Position numbers and translations under genes: made by a program
Shown: positions 42,953 to 52,148 of the stretch, in pieces
Layout: every line of letters starts with the position of its first letter
Numbering within the stretch: position 1 is the first letter of the stretch
Assembly (NCBI GenBank): GCA_947493495.1
Contig: CANLRN010000007.1
Span: forward strand, 1 to 64,000
DNA length: 64,000 nucleotides
DNA from: an uncultured Aquimarina sp.
GTDB taxonomy: Bacteria; Bacteroidota; Bacteroidia; Flavobacteriales; Flavobacteriaceae
Reading direction: 5' to 3'
Notes under the pieces: generated by a model
What the model was told of the DNA's origin: nothing
Databases searched by the model: none
The model's input: the letters and a program-made list of their open reading frames with translations, nothing else

Positions 42953-42995
42953 CGGCTTAAAAAAAAGTAATTAATAAAAAAACAAAATTTAAGAA

Positions 42996-43634
42996 ATGGC
43001 ATTTGTAGGTAAAAAATTTCCTAATCTGAACATTGATGCAATGAATGATATGGGAGATACTTTTAAGCTTAATATATTAGAAGAAGCAAGGAATAAGAAT
43101 AAGAAAGTGTTACTTTTTTGGTATCCAAAAGATTTTACATTTGTATGTCCAACTGAGTTACATGCTTTTCAAGAAGCAATAACAGAGTTTGAAAAGAGAG
43201 ATACAATTGTTATAGGGGCATCTTGTGATACTCCAGAAGTTCATTTTGCGTGGTTAAATACCTCAAAAGATAACGGCGGTATAGAAGGGGTTACTTATCC
43301 AATATTGGCAGATTCTAATCGTAATTTATCTACTACACTTGGGATATTAGATATAACCAATGAGCAGTTTGATGAAGAAACAGGAAATATCATCGTAGAA
43401 GGAGATAATGTTACTTATAGAGCTACTTATCTTATCGATGAAGAAGGAATAGTTTTTCATGAAGGAATAAACCATATGCCAGTAGGGAGAAATGTCACAG
43501 AGTTTTTGAGATTGATTGATGCCTATACACATGTGCAAAAAAATGGAGAAGTATGTCCTGCAAACTGGGAAGAAGGAAAAGAAGCAATGTCTGCTAATAG
43601 AGATGGAGTAGCTTCTTACTTAGCGACTCATTAA
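42996..43634 (+). CDS. 2-Cys peroxiredoxin (AhpC/Prx1 type)
   Basis: A 212-residue thiol peroxidase. The peroxidatic Cys51 lies in FTFVCPTELHAF and the resolving Cys187 in GEVCPANWEEG, near the C-terminus as in typical 2-Cys enzymes. It reduces hydrogen peroxide and organic peroxides. It leads a block of redox genes on this strand (thioredoxin, DUF6952, Tpx) and has a consensus promoter. The hairpin at 43666 separates it partly from the thioredoxin gene, which probably supplies its electrons. Confidence 0.93.
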   Translation: MAFVGKKFPNLNIDAMNDMGDTFKLNILEEARNKNKKVLLFWYPKDFTFVCPTELHAFQEAITEFEKRDTIVIGASCDTPEVHFAWLNTSKDNGGIEGVTYPILADSNRNLSTTLGILDITNEQFDEETGNIIVEGDNVTYRATYLIDEEGIVFHEGINHMPVGRNVTEFLRLIDAYTHVQKNGEVCPANWEEGKEAMSANRDGVASYLATH

Positions 43635-43665
43635 TCTTTTTGCCTAAACTAATAATAAGTTCAAT

Positions 43666-43698
43666 AACTTCTCTCAATTTATTTAGTTGAGAGAAGTT
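43666..43698 (+). terminator. hairpin after the peroxiredoxin gene
   Basis: A 12-bp stem AACTTCTCTCAA / TTGAGAGAAGTT with a 9-base loop and only a weak T-rich tail. It is probably a terminator or attenuator that leaves the abundant peroxiredoxin mRNA mostly monocistronic. Confidence 0.6.
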
Positions 43699-43716
43699 TC
43701 ATTTATAGTATAAAAA

Positions 43717-44031
43717 ATGATTCAAGAATTAACTACAGATACACTATCAGAGGTTATAAATAATCATACTACAGTAGTAGTTCAGTATTCTGCTACTTGG
43801 TGTGGTAATTGTCGTATTATGAAACCAAAATTTAAGAAACTGGCATCAGAAATCGATGATACAATTTTTATCATGATTGATGCAGAAAAAAACCCTGAAT
43901 CAAGAAAAATGGCTACAGTAGACAACTTACCTACTTTTGCAACTTTTAAAAACGGGAATTTTGTCAATCAAGTACAGACAAACAAGTTTGATGTTTTAAA
44001 AAAATTAGTTGATGAAATTACCAGTAATTAA
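43717..44031 (+). CDS. thioredoxin family protein
   Basis: A 104-residue single thioredoxin fold with active site WCGNC (Cys29, Cys32), in which Asn replaces the Pro of classical thioredoxin, and the cis-Pro in NLPTFATF. It is cytoplasmic, with no signal. Its 3' end overlaps the DUF6952 gene by 20 bases. The position between a peroxiredoxin and Tpx suggests it is their reductant; the altered active site may tune its redox potential. Confidence 0.92.
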   Translation: MIQELTTDTLSEVINNHTTVVVQYSATWCGNCRIMKPKFKKLASEIDDTIFIMIDAEKNPESRKMATVDNLPTFATFKNGNFVNQVQTNKFDVLKKLVDEITSN

Positions 44032-44269
44032 ACACCTAACTAGCTTTATAACCACTAATGATGAGGATTTTGTTATAGAAACGATAGAAACCTTAGAGGC
44101 AATAACAGAGATCCAATCATTAAAAGACGTAGAATTAGATGTTATTGGAGAATTGATATCCAATATGTACGGAGCCTTAGAAGTTCATAAAATGATACAA
44201 GAAGGAATCCCTCAAAAAGAAGCATTAAATAACTTCATGCAACGCGTTTTAAGAGCAATTGATTCATAA
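44012..44269 (+). CDS. DUF6952 family small protein
   Basis: An 85-residue acidic, all-helical protein: KLPVIKHL, then EDFVIETIETLEAI and VIGELISNMYGALEVHKM. It matches a small conserved flavobacterial family that I know as DUF6952, always beside thioredoxin and peroxidase genes. The function is unknown. ATG at 44012 is preferred over a TTG one codon upstream. It overlaps the thioredoxin gene by 20 bases, which implies coupled translation. Confidence 0.8.
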   Translation: MKLPVIKHLTSFITTNDEDFVIETIETLEAITEIQSLKDVELDVIGELISNMYGALEVHKMIQEGIPQKEALNNFMQRVLRAIDS

Positions 44270-44395
44270 TTTTTTTATCAAGAAGATCAACATCGAGTAA
44301 ATATATATATTATGACAACAAAGTTCTTCTTAAAAGTTTTAGAAAATACCATATAATCTTACTAATTTTAAGGCTATAAAATAACTCAAATAATT

Positions 44396-44896
44396 ATGGC
44401 AACAATCACTCTAAAAGGAAACTCAATTCATACTAGCGGCAATCTACCAAAAGTGGGAGGTAAAGCACCAGATTTTGAATTGGTAAATACGGATTTATCG
44501 ACTACAAAATTATCGGATTATAAAGGAACAAATTTGGTACTTAATATTTTCCCATCCATAGATACAGGTATATGCGCTGCTTCTGTACGAGAATTTAATA
44601 AAGAAGCAAATAATTTATCTAACACTAAAGTATTATGTATCTCTAAAGATTTACCTTTTGCCCAAGAAAGGTTTTGTGGTGCAGAAGGCTTAGAGAATGT
44701 AACAAATCATTCTGATTTTAGAGATGGAAAATTTGCCAAAGATTATGGATTAGAAATTACAGATGGACCATTACAGGGATTACACTCAAGAGCTGTTATT
44801 GTAGTTGATCAAGCAGGTACAGTGGTATACACGGAGCAGGTGCCAGAAATTGTTCAAGAGCCAAATTATACAGCTGCTCTAGCGACATTGGTATAA
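44396..44896 (+). CDS. tpx: thiol peroxidase Tpx
   Basis: A 166-residue atypical 2-Cys peroxiredoxin. The peroxidatic Cys60 lies in DTGICAASV and the resolving Cys94 in ERFCGAEG, the spacing of the Tpx group. It reduces lipid and alkyl hydroperoxides using thioredoxin. The active-site Thr before Cys is present two residues upstream. It follows the peroxiredoxin-thioredoxin block on the same strand, and the dgkA gene starts 6 bases after it. Confidence 0.93.
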   Translation: MATITLKGNSIHTSGNLPKVGGKAPDFELVNTDLSTTKLSDYKGTNLVLNIFPSIDTGICAASVREFNKEANNLSNTKVLCISKDLPFAQERFCGAEGLENVTNHSDFRDGKFAKDYGLEITDGPLQGLHSRAVIVVDQAGTVVYTEQVPEIVQEPNYTAALATLV

Positions 44897-44902
44897 TCAG
44901 AA

Positions 44903-45268
44903 ATGAGTAAGCTCTCAGCATTTGTTTATGGTAGGCTAAAAGGTTGTAAATATGCAATCAAAGGAGCTTTATTGCTGTTAAAAACAGAACCGAGTATACA
45001 AGTACAGACTGTAATTGCTAGTATCATGACAGTTGTGGGGTATCGTATAGGTATTACAAAAACGGAATGGATACTTCAAGTTTTTGCAATTGGATTGGTG
45101 ATGAGTATAGAAGGCTTAAATACTACTGCAGAAGCTATAGCAGATTTTATACATCCAGATTTTCATGATAAAATAGGGTTTATAAAAGATGTAGCAGCTG
45201 GAGCCGTATTCATAGCAGCAATCACAGCAGTGATTATAGGTTGTATTATTTATGTTCCATACTTGTAG
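44903..45268 (+). CDS. dgkA: diacylglycerol kinase DgkA
   Basis: A 121-residue membrane kinase with three hydrophobic helices and the catalytic segment SIEGLNTTAEAIADF near residues 69-83. It phosphorylates diacylglycerol or undecaprenol in the inner membrane. The length matches the small prokaryotic family. It begins 6 bases after tpx and precedes ftsK by 70 bases, a gene order frequent in Flavobacteriaceae. Confidence 0.9.
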   Translation: MSKLSAFVYGRLKGCKYAIKGALLLLKTEPSIQVQTVIASIMTVVGYRIGITKTEWILQVFAIGLVMSIEGLNTTAEAIADFIHPDFHDKIGFIKDVAAGAVFIAAITAVIIGCIIYVPYL

Positions 45269-45312
45269 AAGAAAATTTTTTAGCCATTTTCACGTTCCAT
45301 TATAGATATTCG

Positions 45313-45320
45313 TATTTTTG
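45313..45320 (+). promoter_or_regulatory. -7 box of ftsK
   Basis: TATTTTTG, a perfect TAnnTTTG match, 18 bases before the ATG. A TTTT at 45287-45290 with a 22-base spacer may serve as the -33 element. Confidence 0.5.
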
Positions 45321-45338
45321 CGACAATAGACCCAAAAA

Positions 45339-47807
45339 ATGGTAAAAAAAAAAGCTACTACAAAAAAGAAAACCATAAAAAAAACTAAAATACCTTTAAA
45401 GCAAAGGTTTATGTTATCTAGACAACAAAAAGTTGTTCTTGGTAGTTTTTTATTTTTTTTAGGATTGGCATTATTCTTTGCATTTATTTCGTTCTTCTTC
45501 AACTGGAAAATTGATCAAAGTGAGATATCTCAATTTCCTAGTAGAACCACAAATGCTAAAAATTGGCTGAGTATCTATGGTGCCAAAATTAGTGATTTCT
45601 TTATTTTTAGAGGATTTGGGATTTCTGCGATTATTATCCCATCACTTATTTCTTTAACTGGTGTATATCTATTTTTTGACCTTAACAGAAAAAAAATGAC
45701 CGGATTTTGGTTCTGGGGGACTTTAGTAATGCTATGGATATCAGTGGTTTTTGGTTTTGTTCAAAAAGGAAATGGACTATTAGCAGGAATAGTTGGTTTC
45801 GAATTAAATGATCTGCTACAAGATTATATTGGTTTTATAGGAACTGTTTTGTTATTAGCTTTTCTTGCAATTGTATATATTGTTATTCGACTTAAGTATA
45901 CTCCAGAAAAAATATCAGCATCATTATCAAAAGCGCAAAAAGAAATTAATAAGGATTTTAGTCTTCGAAAAAAAGTAAAAAACGCTACAAATTCTTCAAC
46001 TCCTGATCGAGTAGAAGATAAAGTTTTGTCCATAGAAAAGCCTGAAGAGGTGTTGACACATAACTTTTCTAAAACAACTAATGATGATACAGTTGTCACA
46101 AAAAAAGATGTAAATTCTAACAGTTCTATTACTTCTGTAAATGACTTTTATGGCAATCCAAAAAATAGATCGAACGATATACCAGAAAAACTAATCATAA
46201 AATCAGAAGATAATCCAGAAGATATTGCTATGGAAGTAGAAACCGTAGTAGAAGAACAAGTAGTAGAAAACCTGAGCGCAAAACTTGTAAAAGATTTTGG
46301 AGAATTTGATCCCAAACTTGAACTTGGAAATTTTAAGTTTCCTAGACTCGATTTATTAAAAGATTATGCGACACAGAATAGCAGTATTACTATTGATCAG
46401 GGAGAGCTTGAAGGAAACAAAAATCGTATTGTAGAGACATTACGAAATTATAAAATAGAAATTGCACAGATAAAAGCTACAGTTGGCCCTACAGTTACCT
46501 TATACGAAATAGTACCAGAAGCAGGTATTCGTATTTCTAAGATCAAAAACCTAGAGGATGATATAGCATTGTCACTAGCAGCTCTGGGAATCAGGATTAT
46601 TGCACCTATTCCAGGAAAAGGTACAATAGGTATAGAAGTGCCTAATAAAAAGTCGACTATAGTTTCTATGAAATCAGCCATCGCTTCTCCAAAGTTTCAG
46701 ACAGCAGAAATGGAGTTGCCTTTATCGCTCGGAAAAACCATATCCAATGAGACCTTTGTAGTCGATCTGGCAAAAATGCCACACTTATTGATGGCAGGAG
46801 CTACTGGACAGGGGAAATCGGTAGGACTTAATGCGATACTCACCTCACTATTATATAAAAAACATCCAGCAGAAGTAAAATTTGTATTAGTTGATCCCAA
46901 AAAAGTAGAATTAACTTTATTCAATAAAATCGAACGTCACTATCTTGCTAAATTGCCAGATACAGAAGAAGCAATCATTACAGATAATACTAAAGTAATC
47001 AATACATTAAACTCACTCTGTATAGAAATGGATGCACGTTATGATTTGCTTAAAAACGCAATGGTCCGTAATATAAAAGAGTATAATACAAAGTTTAAAA
47101 CCAGAAAACTAAATCCAGAAAATGGACATCGTTTTTTACCATATATAGTTTTAGTAGTTGATGAGTTTGCAGATTTGATCATGACCGCGGGAAAAGAAGT
47201 AGAAACTCCCATTGCCAGATTAGCGCAATTGGCCAGAGCTATTGGGATCCATTTGATTATAGCTACGCAACGTCCATCTGTAAATGTAATTACAGGTATG
47301 ATAAAAGCTAATTTCCCTGCAAGAATAGCATTTAGAGTTACTTCTAAGATCGATTCTCGGACGATATTAGATACTGGTGGAGCTGATCAATTAATAGGTC
47401 GTGGAGACATGTTGTTTACACAAGGAAATGATTTAGTAAGATTACAATGTGCGTTTGTAGATACTCCAGAAGTAGAGCGAATTACAGAATACATAGGAAG
47501 TCAAAAAGCATATCCAGATGCGCACTTATTACCAGAGTATATAGGAGAAGAAAGTGGCACAAGTCTTGATATAGATAAAAAAGATAGAGATAAACTTTTT
47601 AGAGAAGCTGCAGAAGTTATTGTCACAGCACAACAAGGTTCGGCGTCTTTACTACAGAGGAAACTAAAATTGGGATACAATAGAGCAGGAAGATTGATAG
47701 ATCAATTAGAAGCTGCTGGCATTGTAGGACCATTCGAAGGGAGTAAGGCTAGACAAGTTTTGATTACAGATTTAGTAGCTTTGCAACAGCTATTAGACGC
47801 AGAATAA
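45339..47807 (+). CDS. ftsK: DNA translocase FtsK/SpoIIIE
   Basis: An 822-residue septal DNA pump. A basic lysine-rich start is followed by about four membrane helices (residues about 30-185), a low-complexity acidic linker to about 330, then the motor: Walker A GATGQGKSVGLN near 487, Walker B VLVVDEFADL, and the RPSVNVITG loop. The C-terminal 65 residues are the winged-helix gamma domain (KLGYNRAGRLIDQLEAAGIVG) that reads polar DNA sequences. It clears chromosome ends through the septum and activates dimer resolution. lolA follows 57 bases later. Confidence 0.95.
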   Translation: MVKKKATTKKKTIKKTKIPLKQRFMLSRQQKVVLGSFLFFLGLALFFAFISFFFNWKIDQSEISQFPSRTTNAKNWLSIYGAKISDFFIFRGFGISAIIIPSLISLTGVYLFFDLNRKKMTGFWFWGTLVMLWISVVFGFVQKGNGLLAGIVGFELNDLLQDYIGFIGTVLLLAFLAIVYIVIRLKYTPEKISASLSKAQKEINKDFSLRKKVKNATNSSTPDRVEDKVLSIEKPEEVLTHNFSKTTNDDTVVTKKDVNSNSSITSVNDFYGNPKNRSNDIPEKLIIKSEDNPEDIAMEVETVVEEQVVENLSAKLVKDFGEFDPKLELGNFKFPRLDLLKDYATQNSSITIDQGELEGNKNRIVETLRNYKIEIAQIKATVGPTVTLYEIVPEAGIRISKIKNLEDDIALSLAALGIRIIAPIPGKGTIGIEVPNKKSTIVSMKSAIASPKFQTAEMELPLSLGKTISNETFVVDLAKMPHLLMAGATGQGKSVGLNAILTSLLYKKHPAEVKFVLVDPKKVELTLFNKIERHYLAKLPDTEEAIITDNTKVINTLNSLCIEMDARYDLLKNAMVRNIKEYNTKFKTRKLNPENGHRFLPYIVLVVDEFADLIMTAGKEVETPIARLAQLARAIGIHLIIATQRPSVNVITGMIKANFPARIAFRVTSKIDSRTILDTGGADQLIGRGDMLFTQGNDLVRLQCAFVDTPEVERITEYIGSQKAYPDAHLLPEYIGEESGTSLDIDKKDRDKLFREAAEVIVTAQQGSASLLQRKLKLGYNRAGRLIDQLEAAGIVGPFEGSKARQVLITDLVALQQLLDAE

Positions 47808-47864
47808 TGAATAAAAGTAAGTTTAAATCTAGAGTTTAATTTTTAATAATTTACAGGTTTTAGA

Positions 47865-48500
47865 ATGATACGAAGAATATTATTTTTTATGGTAACACTG
47901 ATTGTAACCAATGCATATACACAAGATGCAAAACAATTATTAAATGAGGTTACTACTAAGGTAAAGAGTTATACTAATATTGTTATTGGCTTTAAATATG
48001 CGCTAAATAACCCAGCAGAAAATGTTTCGCAAGAAACAAGAGGAGATGTTACACTATCCGATGATAAATATGTACTTAATCTAATGGGGACTACACAATT
48101 ATATGATGGTCAAAAACTCCATGTCATTGTCCCAGAAGATGAAGAAATAAGTATATCTTCAATAAGTGATGAGGATGAAAATAATGTAACTCCGGCTAAG
48201 ATGCTTACATTCTATGAAGATGGATATACATACAAAATGGATATTGAACAGAATGTACAAGGTAGAAAAATTCAATTCGTTAAACTAATACCTATGGACT
48301 CTAATAGTGAGTTAAAAGAGGTGTTATTAGGGATAGATAAGCAAACAAAACATATCTATAAAATGATATTGATGCAAAATAATGAGACTAATATTACTAT
48401 TACCGTTAATAGTTTCAAAACAAATCAACCCCTTTCTAAAACGCTATTTACTTTTGATGAGTCAAAATACAATGATTACTATATTAATCGTCTAGATTAG
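47865..48500 (+). CDS. lolA: outer-membrane lipoprotein carrier LolA
   Basis: A 211-residue periplasmic protein with a signal peptide (FMVTLIVTNAYTQ). It has the LolA fold: an N-terminal helix, then antiparallel strands (VTLSDDKYVLNLMG, then GRKIQFVKLIP). It ferries lipoproteins from the inner to the outer membrane. It lies between ftsK and an LptF/G permease, a position conserved in related genomes. The start context is TTACAGGTTTTAGA before the ATG. Confidence 0.9.
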   Translation: MIRRILFFMVTLIVTNAYTQDAKQLLNEVTTKVKSYTNIVIGFKYALNNPAENVSQETRGDVTLSDDKYVLNLMGTTQLYDGQKLHVIVPEDEEISISSISDEDENNVTPAKMLTFYEDGYTYKMDIEQNVQGRKIQFVKLIPMDSNSELKEVLLGIDKQTKHIYKMILMQNNETNITITVNSFKTNQPLSKTLFTFDESKYNDYYINRLD

Positions 48501-48537
48501 TAGTATATTTATTTTCTAAATTTATAAACTAAAAAAT

Positions 48538-48557
48538 ATCCCGGAAATTTTCGGGAT
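48538..48557 (+). terminator. weak hairpin after lolA
   Basis: ATCCCG / CGGGAT around GAAATTTT, with a loose T-rich tail. It lies 38 bases after the lolA stop. Confidence 0.4.
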
Positions 48558-48597
48558 TTATTTATGGACAACTGATTGAAAAATAACGTATAAACGA

Positions 48598-50445
48598 GTG
48601 AAAATACTTGACAGATATATCCTAACTACCTTTTTAAAGACATTTTTTCCGCTCTTTATTATCATCATGTTTATTCTTTTATTACAGACTATTTGGTTGT
48701 TTATATCAGAATTGGCTGGAAAAGATCTTGATTTTTCTGTGATCATGAAGTTTTTAACGTTTGCGATACCTAGATTAATACCCATGGTATTGCCGCTTAC
48801 TATTTTACTTACTTCAATCATGACGTTTGGTAATTTTGCAGAAAACTATGAGTTTGCTGCGATGAAATCTTCGGGAATTTCACTACAAAGAGCTATGCGT
48901 ACGCTATCTATATTTATATTTTTTGTGGGTATAGGTGCTTTTTTGTTTTCAAATACTGTTATACCAGAATCTGAAAAGCGATTCGTTAATTTGAGAAAAA
49001 ACATAGTAAAAGTTAAACCAGCATCGGTAATTACACCTAATCAATTTACTGATTTAGGAGATATTAATATTAAAGTAGCAGAGAAACACGGAGATAATGA
49101 TCAATATCTTAGAGATGTTATTATTCATAAAAAAGCGAATCGACCTGGTAATTTTACTGTGATTAAAGCTGTTGATGGAGAACTACAAGGAAGTATAGAT
49201 TCTGATTTGATTACCTTGCTATTAAATGATGGAAATTATTATGATGATGTCCAACAAAGATCTCCCAAAGAAAGAAAAAAACACCCTTTTGCAAAGATGC
49301 ATTTTAAGCAATATGTGCTTAATTTAGACTTGTCAGAATTAGATAATGTAGATATGGATGCGCAGCAATATAGCAAAGGGTTTAATATGCTTAATGTTAA
49401 TCAGTTAAAGCATCAAATAGATACGATATCTATTCAAGTAAATAATGAAGTGCGCTCTACTCATGAAGAGATAAATAGGAGAGGAGGGTACATAGAGTTA
49501 AACAGAAATCTTAAAATTGATACCATCCAGAATACGACAAAAGACACATTAGATCTGATCAATGATAGATTTACTACAAGGCAGAAAAGTCAAATCTATA
49601 ATTTGGCATATGCTAATACTGATGGAGTAATTAGAAAATTGAAATCGACTAAGAAGTCAATAGAAATAAAAAAAAGAGGATTGAATAAATACGAAATGTC
49701 ATTGCATGATAAGTATGTATTGGGTATTGCTTGTATTGTATTGTTTTTTGTAGGAGCTCCATTAGGAGCGATTATTCGTAAAGGAGGCTTGGGATTACCC
49801 ATTGTCATAGGAGTACTATTATTTCTTACATATCATTTTATAGGAATTTTTGCTAAAAATGGAGCAGAAGAAGGCGGTATACCACCATTTTTAGGCTCTT
49901 GGTTATCTACATTCATTATATTTCCGTTAAGTATCCTACTTACTTATAGAGCTACTACTGATAGAGGATTTTTTAGTTTAGATAATTTTGTAGATCCTAT
50001 AAGAAATTTTTTCCAAAAAAGAACAATTTCTAATGATAATGGGGAAACTAGTAGCCTAATAACTAATATTCACACCATTGATATAGATGATATTACTAAA
50101 AGAAATTTAGAAAAAAATTATGCTCGTTTTATAGAAAACTCTCACTTAGTGATCGCATTATTTATTATTTTGATTGTAGTCAATGGAACCATATATGTTA
50201 TTTCTAAAGAGTATTCTAGTACTAGTTCTATGGGACTATATATATGTAACGGATTAGGTTTATTTACGTATTTATATTTTTTCTTCACATCGTTCAAGAA
50301 TTTTAATACATTCTATAGAGATTTATCTGGACTGATCAAAAAACCATCTACGCTATTATTTCTCAGTGTAGGGGTACCACTTTATATCTTAGCTTATCTC
50401 TACTATAAAAAAAGAATGACCACCACTATCGAAAGTGTTACATAA
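48598..50445 (+). CDS. LptF/LptG family permease
   Basis: A 615-residue inner-membrane protein of the YjgP/YjgQ family, the transmembrane half of the ABC pump that lifts lipopolysaccharide out of the inner membrane. Helices near residues 12-35, 55-80 and 100-120 are followed by a periplasmic beta-jellyroll of about 200 residues, then three helices near 375-450. A further pair of C-terminal helices, after residue 510, makes it longer than the E. coli proteins (about 360). The start is GTG. LptF and LptG cannot be distinguished here. Confidence 0.88.
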   Translation: MKILDRYILTTFLKTFFPLFIIIMFILLLQTIWLFISELAGKDLDFSVIMKFLTFAIPRLIPMVLPLTILLTSIMTFGNFAENYEFAAMKSSGISLQRAMRTLSIFIFFVGIGAFLFSNTVIPESEKRFVNLRKNIVKVKPASVITPNQFTDLGDINIKVAEKHGDNDQYLRDVIIHKKANRPGNFTVIKAVDGELQGSIDSDLITLLLNDGNYYDDVQQRSPKERKKHPFAKMHFKQYVLNLDLSELDNVDMDAQQYSKGFNMLNVNQLKHQIDTISIQVNNEVRSTHEEINRRGGYIELNRNLKIDTIQNTTKDTLDLINDRFTTRQKSQIYNLAYANTDGVIRKLKSTKKSIEIKKRGLNKYEMSLHDKYVLGIACIVLFFVGAPLGAIIRKGGLGLPIVIGVLLFLTYHFIGIFAKNGAEEGGIPPFLGSWLSTFIIFPLSILLTYRATTDRGFFSLDNFVDPIRNFFQKRTISNDNGETSSLITNIHTIDIDDITKRNLEKNYARFIENSHLVIALFIILIVVNGTIYVISKEYSSTSSMGLYICNGLGLFTYLYFFFTSFKNFNTFYRDLSGLIKKPSTLLFLSVGVPLYILAYLYYKKRMTTTIESVT

Positions 50446-50483
50446 ATAATACTAATACAATTCTATTTCAAGATTATATAAAG

Positions 50484-50491
50484 TACCTTTG
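50484..50491 (+). promoter_or_regulatory. -7 box of ribBA
   Basis: TACCTTTG, a perfect TAnnTTTG match, 26 bases before the ATG at 50518. Confidence 0.55.
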
Positions 50492-50517
50492 TTTTCGGAA
50501 ATTTAGAATCTAATCTT

Positions 50518-51669
50518 ATGTCACAGGTCACAAAAACCAATAATACATTGCAACTAAACACTATAGAAGAAGCTATAGAAGATATCCGTCAAGGAAAGGT
50601 AATTATAGTTGTTGATGATGAAGACAGAGAAAATGAAGGAGATTTTATTGCAGCAGCAGAAAAAGTAACTCCAGAGATGATCAATTTCATGGCGACACAT
50701 GGTAGAGGACTCATATGTGCACCACTAACTCAGGATAGGTGTGAAGAACTGAACCTAGATATGATGGTACAGAACAATACAGTATTACACGAGACTCAGT
50801 TTACGGTATCTGTAGATTTGATAGGACATGGATGTACTACTGGGATATCTGTTCATGATAGAGCGAAAACCATCAAAGCGCTTGTCAATGATGATACTAA
50901 GGGACATGATTTAGGTAGACCAGGACATATTTTTCCGTTAAGAGCAAAAAATGGAGGTGTACTCAGACGTACAGGACATACAGAAGCCTCTGTTGATTTA
51001 GCGAGATTAGCTGGATTGAAACCTGCAGGTATATTAGTAGAAATTCTGAATGATGATGGTACAATGGCGCGACTTCCGCAATTGGTAGACGTAGCAAAAA
51101 AGTTTGACCTTAAGCTAGTATCTATAGAAGATCTAGTGGCGTATCGTATGAAACACGATTCTTTGATAGAAAAAAAAGAAGATTTTGATGTAGTTACTAG
51201 GTTTGGAACCTATAGAATAAGAGCATATAACCAAACTACGAATAATCAAATACACATAGCTTTGACTAAGGGAAATTGGTCAAAAGACGAACCAGTACTT
51301 ACCAGAATTAACTCCACTCTATTTAACAATGATATTTTAGGAACACTGACTAATAATGCAGATAAGACACTCGATGCAATGTTTCAGCTAATCAATACAG
51401 AAGGTAAGGGGGCTGTTATTTTTATTAATCAAGAGCGTCAGTCTTTTGACCTGCTTAGTCGCCTTAAAGCGCTAAAAGATGTACAGAATGGAGAAGAAGT
51501 AGTCAAAGCACCAAAAATTGTTATGGATACCAAAGATTTTGGGATAGGCGCTCAGATATTACATGATATCAATATTCATAAGCTTAAACTTGTGTCTAAT
51601 AGTATACAACAAAAACGAGTGGGAATGATTGGGTATGGATTAGAAATTGTAGAGTACGTGAATTATTGA
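50518..51669 (+). CDS. ribB: RibBA-type protein: active DHBP synthase with degenerate GTP cyclohydrolase II half
   Basis: A 383-residue riboflavin-pathway protein. Residues 15-215 are 3,4-dihydroxy-2-butanone-4-phosphate synthase with the acidic loop [10 protein letters not shown] (33-42) and [10 protein letters not shown], so that half should be active. Residues about 220-383 have the GTP cyclohydrolase II fold and end with [12 protein letters not shown] and [13 protein letters not shown]. The three zinc cysteines are gone, because [17 protein letters not shown] (264-280) stands where the Cys-containing motif belongs, and QERQSF replaces QEGRGI. The second half is therefore probably catalytically dead and structural or regulatory; a separate RibA elsewhere is expected. 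Confidence 0.92.
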   Translation: MSQVTKTNNTLQLNTIEEAIEDIRQGKVIIVVDDEDRENEGDFIAAAEKVTPEMINFMATHGRGLICAPLTQDRCEELNLDMMVQNNTVLHETQFTVSVDLIGHGCTTGISVHDRAKTIKALVNDDTKGHDLGRPGHIFPLRAKNGGVLRRTGHTEASVDLARLAGLKPAGILVEILNDDGTMARLPQLVDVAKKFDLKLVSIEDLVAYRMKHDSLIEKKEDFDVVTRFGTYRIRAYNQTTNNQIHIALTKGNWSKDEPVLTRINSTLFNNDILGTLTNNADKTLDAMFQLINTEGKGAVIFINQERQSFDLLSRLKALKDVQNGEEVVKAPKIVMDTKDFGIGAQILHDINIHKLKLVSNSIQQKRVGMIGYGLEIVEYVNY

Positions 51670-51764
51670 TACTAAAAAATGTTATGTTTTGGCTTTAATA
51701 TAATAGAGTAACAATCTCGAGGTTTCTTATATGAATATAATATTTAGTTGATACAGATCTTATA

Positions 51765-52133
51765 TTGAAAAACAAAAGTCTTTATAGAATATTATCCATT
51801 TTAATTGCTAGCGTTTGGTTAGTTAATGGTTTGATTTGTAAAGTATTGAATATGGTTCCTCGGCATGAAGAAATAGTCGCGAAAATTTTGGGGAATGACT
51901 ATTCAAGGCAATTGACAATTTTGATTGGTTTTTCAGAGATCGTAATGTGTATATGGATCTTAACTAAATTTAAATCAAAATTTAATGCAATTGCTCAGAT
52001 TATAATAGTAATTACAATGAATGTTTTAGAATTTGTCTTAGTTCCTGATCTTTTACTTTGGGGCAGATTCAATTTCTTTTTTGCTTTATTATTTGTTGGA
52101 CTTGTTTATTACAACGAATTTGTAATAAATTAA
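51765..52133 (+). CDS. DoxX-like membrane protein
   Basis: A 122-residue protein with four hydrophobic helices. The layout (ILIASVWLVNGLICKVL, then a polar EEIVAKILGND and LIGFSEIVMCIWIL) matches the DoxX-like family, small membrane proteins of unclear role. The start is TTG at 51765; there is no in-frame ATG before the first helix. It begins a same-strand group with a DUF2071 gene 15 bases later. Confidence 0.72.
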   Translation: MKNKSLYRILSILIASVWLVNGLICKVLNMVPRHEEIVAKILGNDYSRQLTILIGFSEIVMCIWILTKFKSKFNAIAQIIIVITMNVLEFVLVPDLLLWGRFNFFFALLFVGLVYYNEFVIN

Positions 52134-52148
52134 GAAGTAAAACCTACA

